DNA from: Rhizobium sp. BK418
Lineage (GTDB): Bacteria > Pseudomonadota > Alphaproteobacteria > Rhizobiales > Rhizobiaceae
DNA: 64,000 nucleotides
Direction: 5' to 3'
NCBI RefSeq assembly: GCF_004341105.1
Contig: NZ_SLZK01000004.1
Coordinates: 558,001-622,000 of the forward strand
The notes under the pieces are model-generated. The model was given only the letters and a program-made list of their open reading frames with translations, was not told the origin of the DNA and did no database searches. Position numbers and translations under genes: made by a program. This document shows, in pieces, positions 8,928-16,895 of this stretch. The stretch's first letter is position 1; each line of letters opens with the position of its first letter.

Positions 8928-9890
8928 TCATTGTCTCGATCGCGCGATCACGGCTTCAGCCTCGACCGCGATTTGCCCGAGCCAGCCCTCGTCCAGGGGC
9001 CAGTCGAGAAGTTGGGCGGCGGCCAGAAGCGCACCACCAATGGGAGGAAGTACAGGTGCGATCGCTCGCTGGCCGATCCGCCGCTCGACCGCTTCGAGCA
9101 GGCGACGGCTGGAAAAGGTGCCGCCTGCATAGGTCCAGTCGGTGCCGGCCTCGCAATGGCTTGCTATCGCTGAATGGTGCTTGGCAAGCTCATCCGCCGC
9201 TTCTTCGATCAAACCGATCGCCGTTTCGTCGCCTTGCTGTGCGGTTCTGTCGACAAGGATGGAGAGGGCGGCAATGCCGGCGCGAGGCATGGCAAGCCCG
9301 TTGATCCAGCCGCCGAGCGCGTTGATCGGATCCGAAATGTCGAGCTGGAGATGATCGTAGATGGCCGTCGCCAGCGCGGTTGGCTTGCCACGCCCATCAA
9401 GGCTTTGGCTGATGAGATGCAGGGCTGTGCGGCCGATCCAATAGCTGCTGCCCTCGTCGCCGATCATATCGCCCCAGCCGCCGGCACGAGCCGATGCCCC
9501 GGCAGCATTGCGCGCCCAGGACATGGAGCCAGTCCCCGACAGGATGAGGATGCCTGGCCGACCGGCAAAGGCGCCGAGATGGGCCGCATCGACATCATTA
9601 AGCACAGCCTTGCTGACATCCGGGAAAATTTCGTCGATGCATTGTTTCTGCAGCGTCGAGAGATATGCGACCTCGCCATAGGCCGGCAAGGCAGCGCCGA
9701 CGGCGGCCAGTCCCGCCTCTCTACGGAAGGGTTCGATATGTCGCTCCAGTTCCTGGCGCCAATCGGGATTATCCATGGGATTGACGCCGCCGCCGAGCGC
9801 GCTGCGCAGGACTCGGCCGTCTCTGCCGGCCAGGGTGACGAGCACCTTGCTTCCGCCGCCATCGATACCGAGGATCAGCTCTTCGCTCAT
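8928..9890 (-). CDS. BadF/BadG-family sugar kinase (N-acetylglucosamine-kinase-like)
   Basis: A 320-residue protein of the BadF/BadG/BcrA/BcrD ATPase family, which includes eukaryotic and bacterial GlcNAc kinases. The ASKHA phosphate-1 motif ILGIDGGGSKVLVTLA opens the protein, followed by NDVDAAHLGAFAG, the phosphate-2 motif ILSGTGSMSWARN, and GGWGDMIGDEGSSYWIGR, a signature of this kinase group. It probably phosphorylates the sugar taken up by the neighbouring ABC transporter at C6. Its start overlaps the DeoR gene stop by 4 bp, and the SBP gene begins 26 bp after its end. It replaces the ROK or PfkB kinases seen in other amino-sugar operons. Confidence 0.9.
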   Translation of the reverse strand: MSEELILGIDGGGSKVLVTLAGRDGRVLRSALGGGVNPMDNPDWRQELERHIEPFRREAGLAAVGAALPAYGEVAYLSTLQKQCIDEIFPDVSKAVLNDVDAAHLGAFAGRPGILILSGTGSMSWARNAAGASARAGGWGDMIGDEGSSYWIGRTALHLISQSLDGRGKPTALATAIYDHLQLDISDPINALGGWINGLAMPRAGIAALSILVDRTAQQGDETAIGLIEEAADELAKHHSAIASHCEAGTDWTYAGGTFSSRRLLEAVERRIGQRAIAPVLPPIGGALLAAAQLLDWPLDEGWLGQIAVEAEAVIARSRQ

Positions 9891-10681
9891 TCTTTTGCTC
9901 CAAGCTCAGCAACGGTCGCATCGACGCCGAAATTGGCGAGCTCAGCGCGCCATTGTGGCGTCAGGCCCTTGTCGGTGATCAGTTTTGCAGCGTTGAGCGG
10001 CGCGACCTTGTAAGTCGCCATGGTTCCGAATTTCGAAGAGTCGGCCAGCACATAGCCGTTGGCCGAGCGGGCGAGCATGCGTCGGTTCAAGCTGGCTTCC
10101 GCGCTGTCGACGCTATAGATCGCGCCATCGGGACTGATGGCGCTGGCGCCGAGAAACAGCTGATCGAACCAGATCGTTTCCAGCATCGCCTCGGCCTGCG
10201 GGCCGACGAGCGAGGCGTTTTCGCTGCGCAGCTGGCCGCCGAGAAGCACGACCTCGAGATGCGGAATGTTTAGGAATTCCTGCGCGACGATCAGACCGTT
10301 GGTGAAGATGCGCAGCGGCATTGGATTGATGCGGATTAGCCTCGCAAGCTGAAGAACCGTCGTACCGGCATCGAGGAAGATCGCCGTGCGCGGCAAAAGC
10401 TTTTCGTAGGCGGCATTGGCGATCGCGCGCTTGGCCGAGAGATGACGCTTTTCGCGCTCCTGAAAAGCAAGCTCGACTGAAGACCCCTCGGCGATGCGGG
10501 CCCCGCCATGGACGCGATCGATGGCGCCATCCTGTTCGAGAACCTGCAGGTCGCGCCGCACGGTCGCAAGCGAAGCGCCGACAGCCTCAGCCAAATCCTG
10601 AATGGTCGAAAAGCCGTTCGCATAGAGGTGGCTGCGGATGGCGTCGAGCCGATCGGTCTTCACTCCACCATTCTGCTTCAC
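9887..10681 (-). CDS. DeoR-family transcriptional repressor
   Basis: A 264-residue regulator. The N-terminal winged helix reads RLDAIRSHLYANGFSTIQDLAEAVGAS then ATVRRDLQVLEQDGAIDRVHGGA, the DeoR signature. The C-terminal phosphosugar-sensing domain shows AIFLDAGTTVLQLAR, IFTNGLIVAQEF, LLGGQLR and ADSSKFG. I chose the GTG at 10681 (GGGGA seven bases upstream); an upstream in-frame ATG at 10750 sits in the promoter palindrome. First gene of the amino-sugar operon, so it probably autoregulates and responds to a phosphorylated intermediate. Confidence 0.92.
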   Translation of the reverse strand: MKQNGGVKTDRLDAIRSHLYANGFSTIQDLAEAVGASLATVRRDLQVLEQDGAIDRVHGGARIAEGSSVELAFQEREKRHLSAKRAIANAAYEKLLPRTAIFLDAGTTVLQLARLIRINPMPLRIFTNGLIVAQEFLNIPHLEVVLLGGQLRSENASLVGPQAEAMLETIWFDQLFLGASAISPDGAIYSVDSAEASLNRRMLARSANGYVLADSSKFGTMATYKVAPLNAAKLITDKGLTPQWRAELANFGVDATVAELGAKE

Positions 10682-10740
10682 CGATCGTCCCCTGCGGTTA
10701 TTCCGTATATTTGCGTCAAGTTCACACCCGATGTGATCAA

Positions 10741-10759
10741 TGTCAATCATAATTATGAT
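10741..10759 (-). promoter_or_regulatory. Candidate operator/promoter of the DeoR-led operon
   Basis: ATCATAATTATGAT at 10746-10759 is a perfect 14-bp palindrome. On the minus strand it runs directly into TTGACA (10746-10741), a consensus -35 element; the -10 at 17-bp spacing (GAACTT) is weak. A second TTATGAT copy lies 10 bp away at 10763-10769. Position and symmetry suggest the DeoR binding site; binding itself is inference. Confidence 0.55.
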
Positions 10760-10804
10760 CGTTTATGATTTTTTCGAGAAGTTGACAGAACATTGAAATG
10801 GCCA

Positions 10805-10838
10805 AAGAAAAAAGCGCGCCGCCCAAAAGGGCGACACG
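10805..10838 (-). terminator. Rho-independent terminator of the GH4 gene
   Basis: On the minus strand, downstream of the GH4 stop, CGCCC-TTTT-GGGCG forms a GC-rich stem (extended by flanking GCG/CGC) followed directly by a run of T residues (10813-10806 on the complementary strand). This separates the GH4 transcript from the DeoR-led operon. Confidence 0.75.
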
Positions 10839-10883
10839 CCTGCTGATAGTTGATCTGCTGGGAGCAGTGGGCTCTGATCGACC

Positions 10884-12200
10884 TCAATGGTATTTCGGCA
10901 AAAGATCGCCATGTGCTTCGATCAGATCATCGACCAAGCCCCAGATCTCGTCCGGCGAGAGTTCTGCCGATGTATGCGGATCAAGCAGGGCGGCTTGATA
11001 GATGCGGTCGCGCTTGCCCGTAAGCGCTGCTTCCACAGTCAGTTCCTGGACCGAGACGCTGAGCTTCATCACCGCGGCAAGCTGCGAAGGAATCCTGCCG
11101 ATGCGAGTTGGTTGGATGCCGTTCCTGTCAACATGGCAGGGTACTTCCACGATACACTCGGCGGGCAGGTTCTCGATCAGACCGTTATTGGGAACATTGC
11201 CGTAGATCAGCGCCGGATTGCCGGTGACGGCAGCGTTGATGATACCAGCGGCATATTCATTGCTGCGGCAAACCTCGATCGGCTTGTCGCCTTCGAGATC
11301 CCGCCGCAGAGCATGCCATTCGGAGATCTGCCTCTCGCAACGGTTGATATATTCATCGAGCGGGATGTTCAGCTTGTCGATGAGCTCGGGACGGCGTTCC
11401 TTGATGTACCAAGACGTATATTCGGAGAAATGCTCGCTGGATTCCGTTACGAAATGACCGAGCCGCTTGAGCACATCGAAGCGTACCCGATCGTCGGATG
11501 GTACGCGTCCTTCTCCAGCCAAAGCCTTCAGGCGGGGATAGAGATCCTCGCGCCGGCCATCCCCATGCAGCTTTTCGTATTTCAAGAAGAAGGCGACATG
11601 ATTGATGCCGGCTGAAATATAGTTGATGTCGGCAATGTTCTCGCCGAGACATGAGGCGAGATGCGCGGCGGTATGCTGAACGCTATGGCAAAGGCCGACA
11701 GTGCGGATGGATGGCGCCAGTTCCTTGACAGCCCAGCAGTTGATCGCCATCGGGTTCACATACTGCATCAGCAGAGCGTTGGGGCATACCTCTTCCATAT
11801 CGTGGCAGATCGCCTCCAGCACGGGAATCGTGCGAAGCCCGCGAAAAATGCCGCCGATGCCGAGCGTGTCGGCAATGGTCTGTCGCAGGCCGTACCTCTT
11901 CGGTACGTCGAAATCCGTCACTGTGGCCGGCCTGTAGCCGCCAACCTGCATCATCAGGATGACAAAATCCGATCCACTCAGCGCCTGGCGGCGATCAAGG
12001 GTAGCCTCGACCTTCACATTTTGCAGATTGAGTGCGTCGCAGATGCGCCGCGCGACGATCTCCGATGTTTTCAGCCGCTCGGGATCGATATCGAACAGGC
12101 TGATCGTATAGTTGCTGCCTGAGGGCGTGGACAGCACATCTCCCAGAATGTTCTGCGCAAAAACGGTGCTTCCCGCACCCACAAGGCAAATTTTCGGCAT
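10884..12200 (-). CDS. GH4 alpha-galactosidase-like glycosidase (MelA type)
   Basis: A 438-residue glycoside hydrolase of family 4, which uses NAD+ and a divalent metal and cleaves by a redox-elimination mechanism in the cytoplasm. The NAD-binding VGAGSTVFAQN begins at residue 7, MQVGGYRPATVTDFDVPKRYG and TLGIGGIFRGLRTIP follow, and the metal-binding Cys (C171, in GLCHSVQ) and His (H201, in INHVAFF) are present. The ATG at 12200 has GGGAGA upstream and places the Rossmann motif at the N-terminus; a longer frame from 12305 would add 35 residues without family similarity. Divergent from an AraC regulator, a melA/melR-like arrangement. Alpha-galacturonidase or alpha-glucuronidase activity, also known in GH4, cannot be excluded. 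Confidence 0.9.
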   Translation of the reverse strand: MPKICLVGAGSTVFAQNILGDVLSTPSGSNYTISLFDIDPERLKTSEIVARRICDALNLQNVKVEATLDRRQALSGSDFVILMMQVGGYRPATVTDFDVPKRYGLRQTIADTLGIGGIFRGLRTIPVLEAICHDMEEVCPNALLMQYVNPMAINCWAVKELAPSIRTVGLCHSVQHTAAHLASCLGENIADINYISAGINHVAFFLKYEKLHGDGRREDLYPRLKALAGEGRVPSDDRVRFDVLKRLGHFVTESSEHFSEYTSWYIKERRPELIDKLNIPLDEYINRCERQISEWHALRRDLEGDKPIEVCRSNEYAAGIINAAVTGNPALIYGNVPNNGLIENLPAECIVEVPCHVDRNGIQPTRIGRIPSQLAAVMKLSVSVQELTVEAALTGKRDRIYQAALLDPHTSAELSPDEIWGLVDDLIEAHGDLLPKYH

Positions 12201-12303
12201 TTCGATCTCCCGCCAATCAAGTTGCCAGAGTCGTGCCTCTTCCAATTCAGAATTTCTTCCTGCTATTGAAGCCAGTATTCCCGGATTGGAGCGCAGGAAT
12301 GCC

Positions 12304-13158
12304 ATGAACGACGATCACGTCAACAGGAGTGGTGAATGGACGGGATCGCCGCCCGGCTTTCTGATCGAACGCCACACGGCCGATGCTATGAGCGCTGCGC
12401 ATTGGCACGACCATGTCGAGATCAACCTGCTTCTCGATGGCGCGATGACCTATCTGTTCAATGGGCGCCAGGAGCGGGTTGATGCCGGCCGCCTTGTCCT
12501 GTTCTGGGCGGCCATTCCGCATCAGACGATCCAGGTCACGCCGGAGGCGCCGCTTATCTGCATCTACCTTCCGCTCGTCGATTTTCTCGCGCTCGCCATC
12601 GACAAGAAGGCGAGGCAGGCGATCATGCAGGGAGCATTCGTGGTCGAGCCCAGCCGGCGGGAAACGACATCGCTGACCGTCTCAGCCTGGGTCGAGGAAT
12701 GGGGCAGGGGCGATCCGGTGCGGCGTCAGCTGATTGCCGAGGAGGCAAAGCTCAGGGTGCGCCGGCTCATACTCGATCATGCCGATGGTCAGGGGTCGCT
12801 GATCGCGGCTGCCGCGACGCCGGTCAGCGCTGCAATTCGTCATTCGGAAGTGCTGACCGACCTGATCAACCGGCATTTTTCCGAACAACTGAGCCTGGCG
12901 GAGCTTGGAAAACGTGCCCATGTGCACCCGACCACCGCCAACCGAGCGTTTCGCGACGTGCTCGGCATTTCCGTAATGGAATATCTGACGCGTTACCGGC
13001 TCGCCAGAGCAATGCAGCGGCTCGCCGAGACCGAGGACTCGATCCTGGAAATCGCCCTCGATTGCGGTTTCGGTTCCAGCAGCCGCTTTTACGATATTTT
13101 CAAGCAACGAACCGGCGCCACACCCCGGCAGTTTCGCCTGTCTCTCGATAAGCCTTGA
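12304..13158 (+). CDS. AraC-family transcriptional regulator
   Basis: A 284-residue activator. The N-terminal half is a cupin-type sensor domain (AAHWHDHVEINLLLDG, RVDAGRLVLFWAAIPHQ). The C-terminal half has two helix-turn-helix motifs: LSLAELGKRAHVHPTTANRAFRD and SILEIALDCGFGSSSRFYDIFKQ, ending with the family signature TGATPRQFR. The ATG at 12304 has AGGA upstream. It is divergent from the GH4 gene with a 103-bp shared intergenic region, so it probably activates that gene in response to the glycoside or released sugar. Confidence 0.93.
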   Translation: MNDDHVNRSGEWTGSPPGFLIERHTADAMSAAHWHDHVEINLLLDGAMTYLFNGRQERVDAGRLVLFWAAIPHQTIQVTPEAPLICIYLPLVDFLALAIDKKARQAIMQGAFVVEPSRRETTSLTVSAWVEEWGRGDPVRRQLIAEEAKLRVRRLILDHADGQGSLIAAAATPVSAAIRHSEVLTDLINRHFSEQLSLAELGKRAHVHPTTANRAFRDVLGISVMEYLTRYRLARAMQRLAETEDSILEIALDCGFGSSSRFYDIFKQRTGATPRQFRLSLDKP

Positions 13159-13173
13159 CGGCGTCAAAGGTCC

Positions 13174-13935
13174 CTAGACGATGGTCTCGCCGCCATCGAC
13201 GACGAGGATCTGCCCGGTCATGTAGGAGGAACGGTCCGAGACCAGAAATAGGATCGGCTCGGCGATCTCCGAGACATTCGCCCAACGGCCAAGGGGCACC
13301 TTCTCGGCGATATAACCTTCAATCGCTTCGCGTCCGCCCATCTGCGCGATGAACGGTTCGTTGAACGGGGTGTCCACCCATCCGGGGCAAATCGCATTCA
13401 CGCGGATACCGAACTTTGCATAGTCGCCTGCCATTTGCCGGGTCATGGCGATGACAGCATGTTTGGTCGTCGTATAGGCGATCATTTCCCGGTCGTAGAG
13501 CACGCCCGACGATGATGACGTATTGAGGATCACGCCTTTGCCGGCCTTTTTCATGATCGGCATGGCAAAACGTGACGCCATGAAATGCGCCCGTACATTC
13601 AGACTCCAGGACCTGTCGAAGCCTTCGATCGCAACCTGTTCCAGATCGCCGGCGACTTGCGCGCCTGCATGATTGTGGAGAATGTCGATGCGGCCGTGGC
13701 GGGCGGCGATGGCGGCAATGCCGGTCTCGAGCGCCCCGTCGTCGGTCACATCGATGACGAGACTTTCGGCACTGCCGCCCGCCTTGGCAATCAAGCCGAC
13801 GGTCTCTTCAGCATTCGCGAAATCAATGTCGGCAACAACCACATGGGCGCCCTCGCGCGCCATGATCAGCGCACCGGCCCGCCCGATACCCGAGCCTGCC
13901 CCCGTGACAATTGCAACGCGATCCCTCAGTATCAT
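13174..13935 (-). CDS. Short-chain dehydrogenase/reductase (SDR)
   Basis: A 253-residue classical SDR. The cofactor motif is TGAGSGIGRAGA; ADID after strand 2 suggests NAD(H) preference. The usual NNAG is NHAG here (ILHNHAGAQ). Catalytic serine lies in ILNTSSSSG and the Tyr/Lys pair in YTTTK, followed by INAICPGWVDTPFN. It is the last gene of the polyamine-type ABC operon, 13 bp after the second permease gene, so it may oxidise the imported compound or a derivative such as an alcohol or aldehyde. Convergent with the AraC gene. Confidence 0.9.
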   Translation of the reverse strand: MILRDRVAIVTGAGSGIGRAGALIMAREGAHVVVADIDFANAEETVGLIAKAGGSAESLVIDVTDDGALETGIAAIAARHGRIDILHNHAGAQVAGDLEQVAIEGFDRSWSLNVRAHFMASRFAMPIMKKAGKGVILNTSSSSGVLYDREMIAYTTTKHAVIAMTRQMAGDYAKFGIRVNAICPGWVDTPFNEPFIAQMGGREAIEGYIAEKVPLGRWANVSEIAEPILFLVSDRSSYMTGQILVVDGGETIV

Positions 13936-13948
13936 GGCATTTCCCCGG

Positions 13949-14761
13949 TCAGTTTGTCGTTGTCTTTTCGCGCATCAGGAAACGCGCGATGAAAATAAGG
14001 ACGAGCGAGGCGACCAGCACCATCGTCGCGATCGCATTGATTTCCGGCGTCACGCCACGGCGGATGGAGGCGAAGACATAGATCGGCAGCGTCGTGTTCG
14101 AGCCCGCCACAAAGAAAGCGATGATGAAATCATCGAAGGAGAAAGTGAAGGCAAGCAAGAAGCCCGCCAGAATTGACGGCATGATCTGCGGCAGCACGAT
14201 TTGCCGGAACGTGGTGAATGGCGTCGCATAGAGATCGCTGGAGGCTTCGACGATATCGCGCCCGAGGCCGGCGATACGCGCCTTCACGATCATCGTCACC
14301 AGCGCCATCGTGAAGAGCCCGTGGGCGGCAATGATGGAGCCGTAGCCGAGTGTAAGTTTCGGCGGCTGATCGCCAGGCCAGAAGGCCGCCACTACGGGAT
14401 TGATGAAGCCGAAGACTTCGACCAGTGCCACCAGTGTGGCAATGCCGATCACGACACCCGGCACGACGATTGCAGCAGCAAACAGCCCGTCGAAGATCGC
14501 TCGGGTCCGCGCGCCGAGCCGCTCCATGCCGATTGCCGCCATGGTACCGAAGATTGCCGCGAGTGCCGCGCTGGTCACGGCGATCATCAGGCTATTGCGC
14601 AGCGCCTCCATCAGGAAGGTATTCGACAGAGCCCGGCCATACCATTGCGTCGAGAAACCGGTGAACTCGCTGGCATTGCGTCCCGCATTGAAGGAGAACA
14701 GCACGACGAGCGCGATCGGCGTATAGAGGAATAGATAGACGAAGGTGACGAGCGCGCGCAT
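13949..14761 (-). CDS. Polyamine-type ABC transporter permease (PotC family)
   Basis: A 270-residue inner-membrane permease with about six transmembrane segments and the EAA-type loop VEASSDLYATPFTTFRQIVLPQIMPS. PotC-like features include LYTPIALVVLFSFNAGR near the N-terminus and the FSFDDFIIAFFVAG segment. I placed the start at 14761, where its ATG overlaps the PotB-type stop (TGATG); a longer frame to 14800 lies inside the upstream gene. It pairs with the permease encoded just before it. Confidence 0.93.
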   Translation of the reverse strand: MRALVTFVYLFLYTPIALVVLFSFNAGRNASEFTGFSTQWYGRALSNTFLMEALRNSLMIAVTSAALAAIFGTMAAIGMERLGARTRAIFDGLFAAAIVVPGVVIGIATLVALVEVFGFINPVVAAFWPGDQPPKLTLGYGSIIAAHGLFTMALVTMIVKARIAGLGRDIVEASSDLYATPFTTFRQIVLPQIMPSILAGFLLAFTFSFDDFIIAFFVAGSNTTLPIYVFASIRRGVTPEINAIATMVLVASLVLIFIARFLMREKTTTN

Positions 14762-15627
14762 CAGATAAGATCCACCTGCCGTGTTCCGGCGACACGCCAC
14801 GCAATGCGCATTGCGACAAGCAGCACGATGACCACGACGGCAACGAGCGTGACGGCGATCGCCGACCCGAACGGCCAGTTGCGGGATTGCAGAAAGAGAT
14901 CGACAAGCGCGTTACCGATGAAGAAGACCTTGCCGCCGCCGAGAAGTTGCGGGATCAGATATTCGCCAAGAAGGAGGATCGTCACCAGCGCAACGCCGGT
15001 CATCACTCCGGGAAGCGACAATGGCAGGGTGATGCCGAAGAAAGTCGAGATGGGTTTCGCACCGAGGTCGGCCGAGGCTTCCAGCAATCTGCGATCCAGC
15101 TTCTCGAGGCTGACATAGATCGGCATTATCATCAGAGGCAGGTAGCCATAGACGATGCCGAGCAGCACGGCGCCGGGCGTATTGATCAGCCGAACGTTTT
15201 CTATGCCGACAAATTCGAGCAAATGCGGAATACCGCGCGCGCCGAGCAGATACATCCATGCATAGGTGCGCACCAGCAGACTGGTCCAGAAGGGAACGAC
15301 GACCAGCGAGACGAGCAGCAGCCGGCGCTGTGGGCTCGCCTTGACCGCGAGGTAATAGGCAACCGGATAGGCGACGATGAGACAGGCGATTGCCCCGATT
15401 GGCGCGAGGATCAGCGTATTGATGAAGGCGGCCGAGCGCGCACCAAGATTGGCGAACTGCTCGAACGTGAAAGCCGGCTGATAACCGCCTTCCGGCGCGC
15501 GCTCCCCGAAAGCGAAGACGATGATGGCGATAAAGGGCAGTACCAGAAAGACGAACAGCCATATACTGGCCGGGCCGACAAGGGCCGCGGTGATCAGGCG
15601 CCGTCTGGTGGCGTGGGTCAGGAACAT
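14761..15627 (-). CDS. Polyamine-type ABC transporter permease (PotB family)
   Basis: A 288-residue permease with six apparent transmembrane segments, the PotB-like segment LLVSLVVVPFWTSLLVRTYAW and the EAA loop LLEASADLGAKPISTFFGITLPLSLPG. It is separated from the solute-binding protein gene by 82 bp containing a strong hairpin. Substrate class is inferred from family only: spermidine/putrescine-like importers of rhizobia also take up other small cations and organic compounds. Confidence 0.93.
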   Translation of the reverse strand: MFLTHATRRRLITAALVGPASIWLFVFLVLPFIAIIVFAFGERAPEGGYQPAFTFEQFANLGARSAAFINTLILAPIGAIACLIVAYPVAYYLAVKASPQRRLLLVSLVVVPFWTSLLVRTYAWMYLLGARGIPHLLEFVGIENVRLINTPGAVLLGIVYGYLPLMIMPIYVSLEKLDRRLLEASADLGAKPISTFFGITLPLSLPGVMTGVALVTILLLGEYLIPQLLGGGKVFFIGNALVDLFLQSRNWPFGSAIAVTLVAVVVIVLLVAMRIAWRVAGTRQVDLI

Positions 15628-15662
15628 GGCTCAGTCTTCATTCGCCGGGTCGAGGAGCTAAA

Positions 15663-15694
15663 CCGTTCTCCCACGGTTTGCCGCGGGAGAACGG
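15663..15694 (-). promoter_or_regulatory. Intercistronic hairpin between the solute-binding protein and permease genes
   Basis: CCGTTCTCCC and GGGAGAACGG form a perfect 10-bp stem around a 12-nt loop in the 82-bp gap. With no U-run it is more likely an mRNA-processing or stabilising element that raises expression of the solute-binding protein over the membrane genes than a terminator. Confidence 0.6.
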
Positions 15695-15709
15695 GAATCG
15701 GAGAATGCA

Positions 15710-16873
15710 TCAGGCCGACTTGAAGCGCGCCATCAGCTCAGCACGCCCGGGATCGGTAAGTGTCACGGCAGCGCCGAATTCCAGCGGGGTGAGGGCGGCT
15801 TCATCCGGATAGACGATCTTGTTCGATGTGATCTCCTTCGGCAACAATGCGATCACGCGGCTGTCGGTTGTCGGTGCACCGTTGGCGATATGCTCCTTCA
15901 CCGCATTCTGCGGGTCCATCAGGTAGTTGAGCAGCGCATAGCCGGCGGCCTTGTTCGGAGCATCCTTAGGGATCGCGTAATAATCAGTCCAGATCTCGCC
16001 GCCGTCGGTGCCCAGGATATAGGCGAGTTCCGGCATGTCGCGGTTGAGCTGCGCACCGTCATTGGTCCAGCACATGGTCAGCCACGCATCCGTCGAGCGC
16101 ATCGACGGCTGGTAGTCGGAATTGATCGCAAAGAGGTGCGGTTTGACCTTGACCAGCAGCTCTTCCGCTTTGGCGAGCTCGTCGGCCTTGATCGAATTGA
16201 AATCGTAGCCGAGCGAGACAAGAGCGCTGCCGATCGTCGTCAGCTGATAGTCGTGCACCATGGCACGACCGTCGGCTTCCGTCTGGGCGATCTCGAAAAA
16301 GTCCTTCCAGCTCGAAAGCTTGGTCTTGATCTTCGACGTATTGACGGAGAAGCCGGTTGTGCCCCAGTTCTTCGGCACGGCATAGGTCTTGCCGTCGATT
16401 TGGCCTTCCTTGGTGAAACGTGGGCTTTCGCTTGCCTGGCTGAAGTTCGGAATCTTCGAAAGGTCGAGTTCCTCGATCAGGCCGAGCTTGTGATAGGTCG
16501 AGATCGTATAATTGGTCGGCACGAAGAGCGACCAGCCGGAGGCGCCGGCCTGCAGCTTGGCAAGCATTTCCTCGTTCGAGCCGAAGACGTTGACCTCGAC
16601 GGCAACGCCCGTTGCCGCCTTGAAGTTCTCGAAAGTCGCCGGGTCATGATAGTTCGGCCAAGTGGCAATCGACATCTGCGTGCCCAAGTCTTCTGCCGCA
16701 TAAGCAGGTGTCGAAAGCGCGCCCGGGAAGCGCGACAGCACGGCGGTTGCGAGACCGAGACCGGTGACGCCGAGGAAGTGTCGGCGGCTGACGGAGCCGC
16801 GCTTCAGGCGCATGAATTCATCCATGAGGCCTTCGGCCGAGATGGGAAGATTGTCCTTATAATCCTTGCTCAT
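15710..16873 (-). CDS. Polyamine-type ABC transporter solute-binding protein (PotD family), Tat substrate
   Basis: A 387-residue periplasmic binding protein. The N-terminus carries a twin-arginine signal: SRRHFLGVTG with Arg at residues 30-31, then a hydrophobic stretch and ALSTPAYAAED as cleavage region. This predicts export in a folded state. The mature part contains MSIATWPNYHDPATFENF and WLTMCWTNDGAQLNRD, in line with PotD-type family 1 binding proteins. ATG 16873 was chosen for the GGGAA upstream. It is the second gene of the operon after the ATPase. Confidence 0.92.
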   Translation of the reverse strand: MSKDYKDNLPISAEGLMDEFMRLKRGSVSRRHFLGVTGLGLATAVLSRFPGALSTPAYAAEDLGTQMSIATWPNYHDPATFENFKAATGVAVEVNVFGSNEEMLAKLQAGASGWSLFVPTNYTISTYHKLGLIEELDLSKIPNFSQASESPRFTKEGQIDGKTYAVPKNWGTTGFSVNTSKIKTKLSSWKDFFEIAQTEADGRAMVHDYQLTTIGSALVSLGYDFNSIKADELAKAEELLVKVKPHLFAINSDYQPSMRSTDAWLTMCWTNDGAQLNRDMPELAYILGTDGGEIWTDYYAIPKDAPNKAAGYALLNYLMDPQNAVKEHIANGAPTTDSRVIALLPKEITSNKIVYPDEAALTPLEFGAAVTLTDPGRAELMARFKSA

Positions 16874-16895
16874 GATGCTGTTCCCTTGTTTCGGT

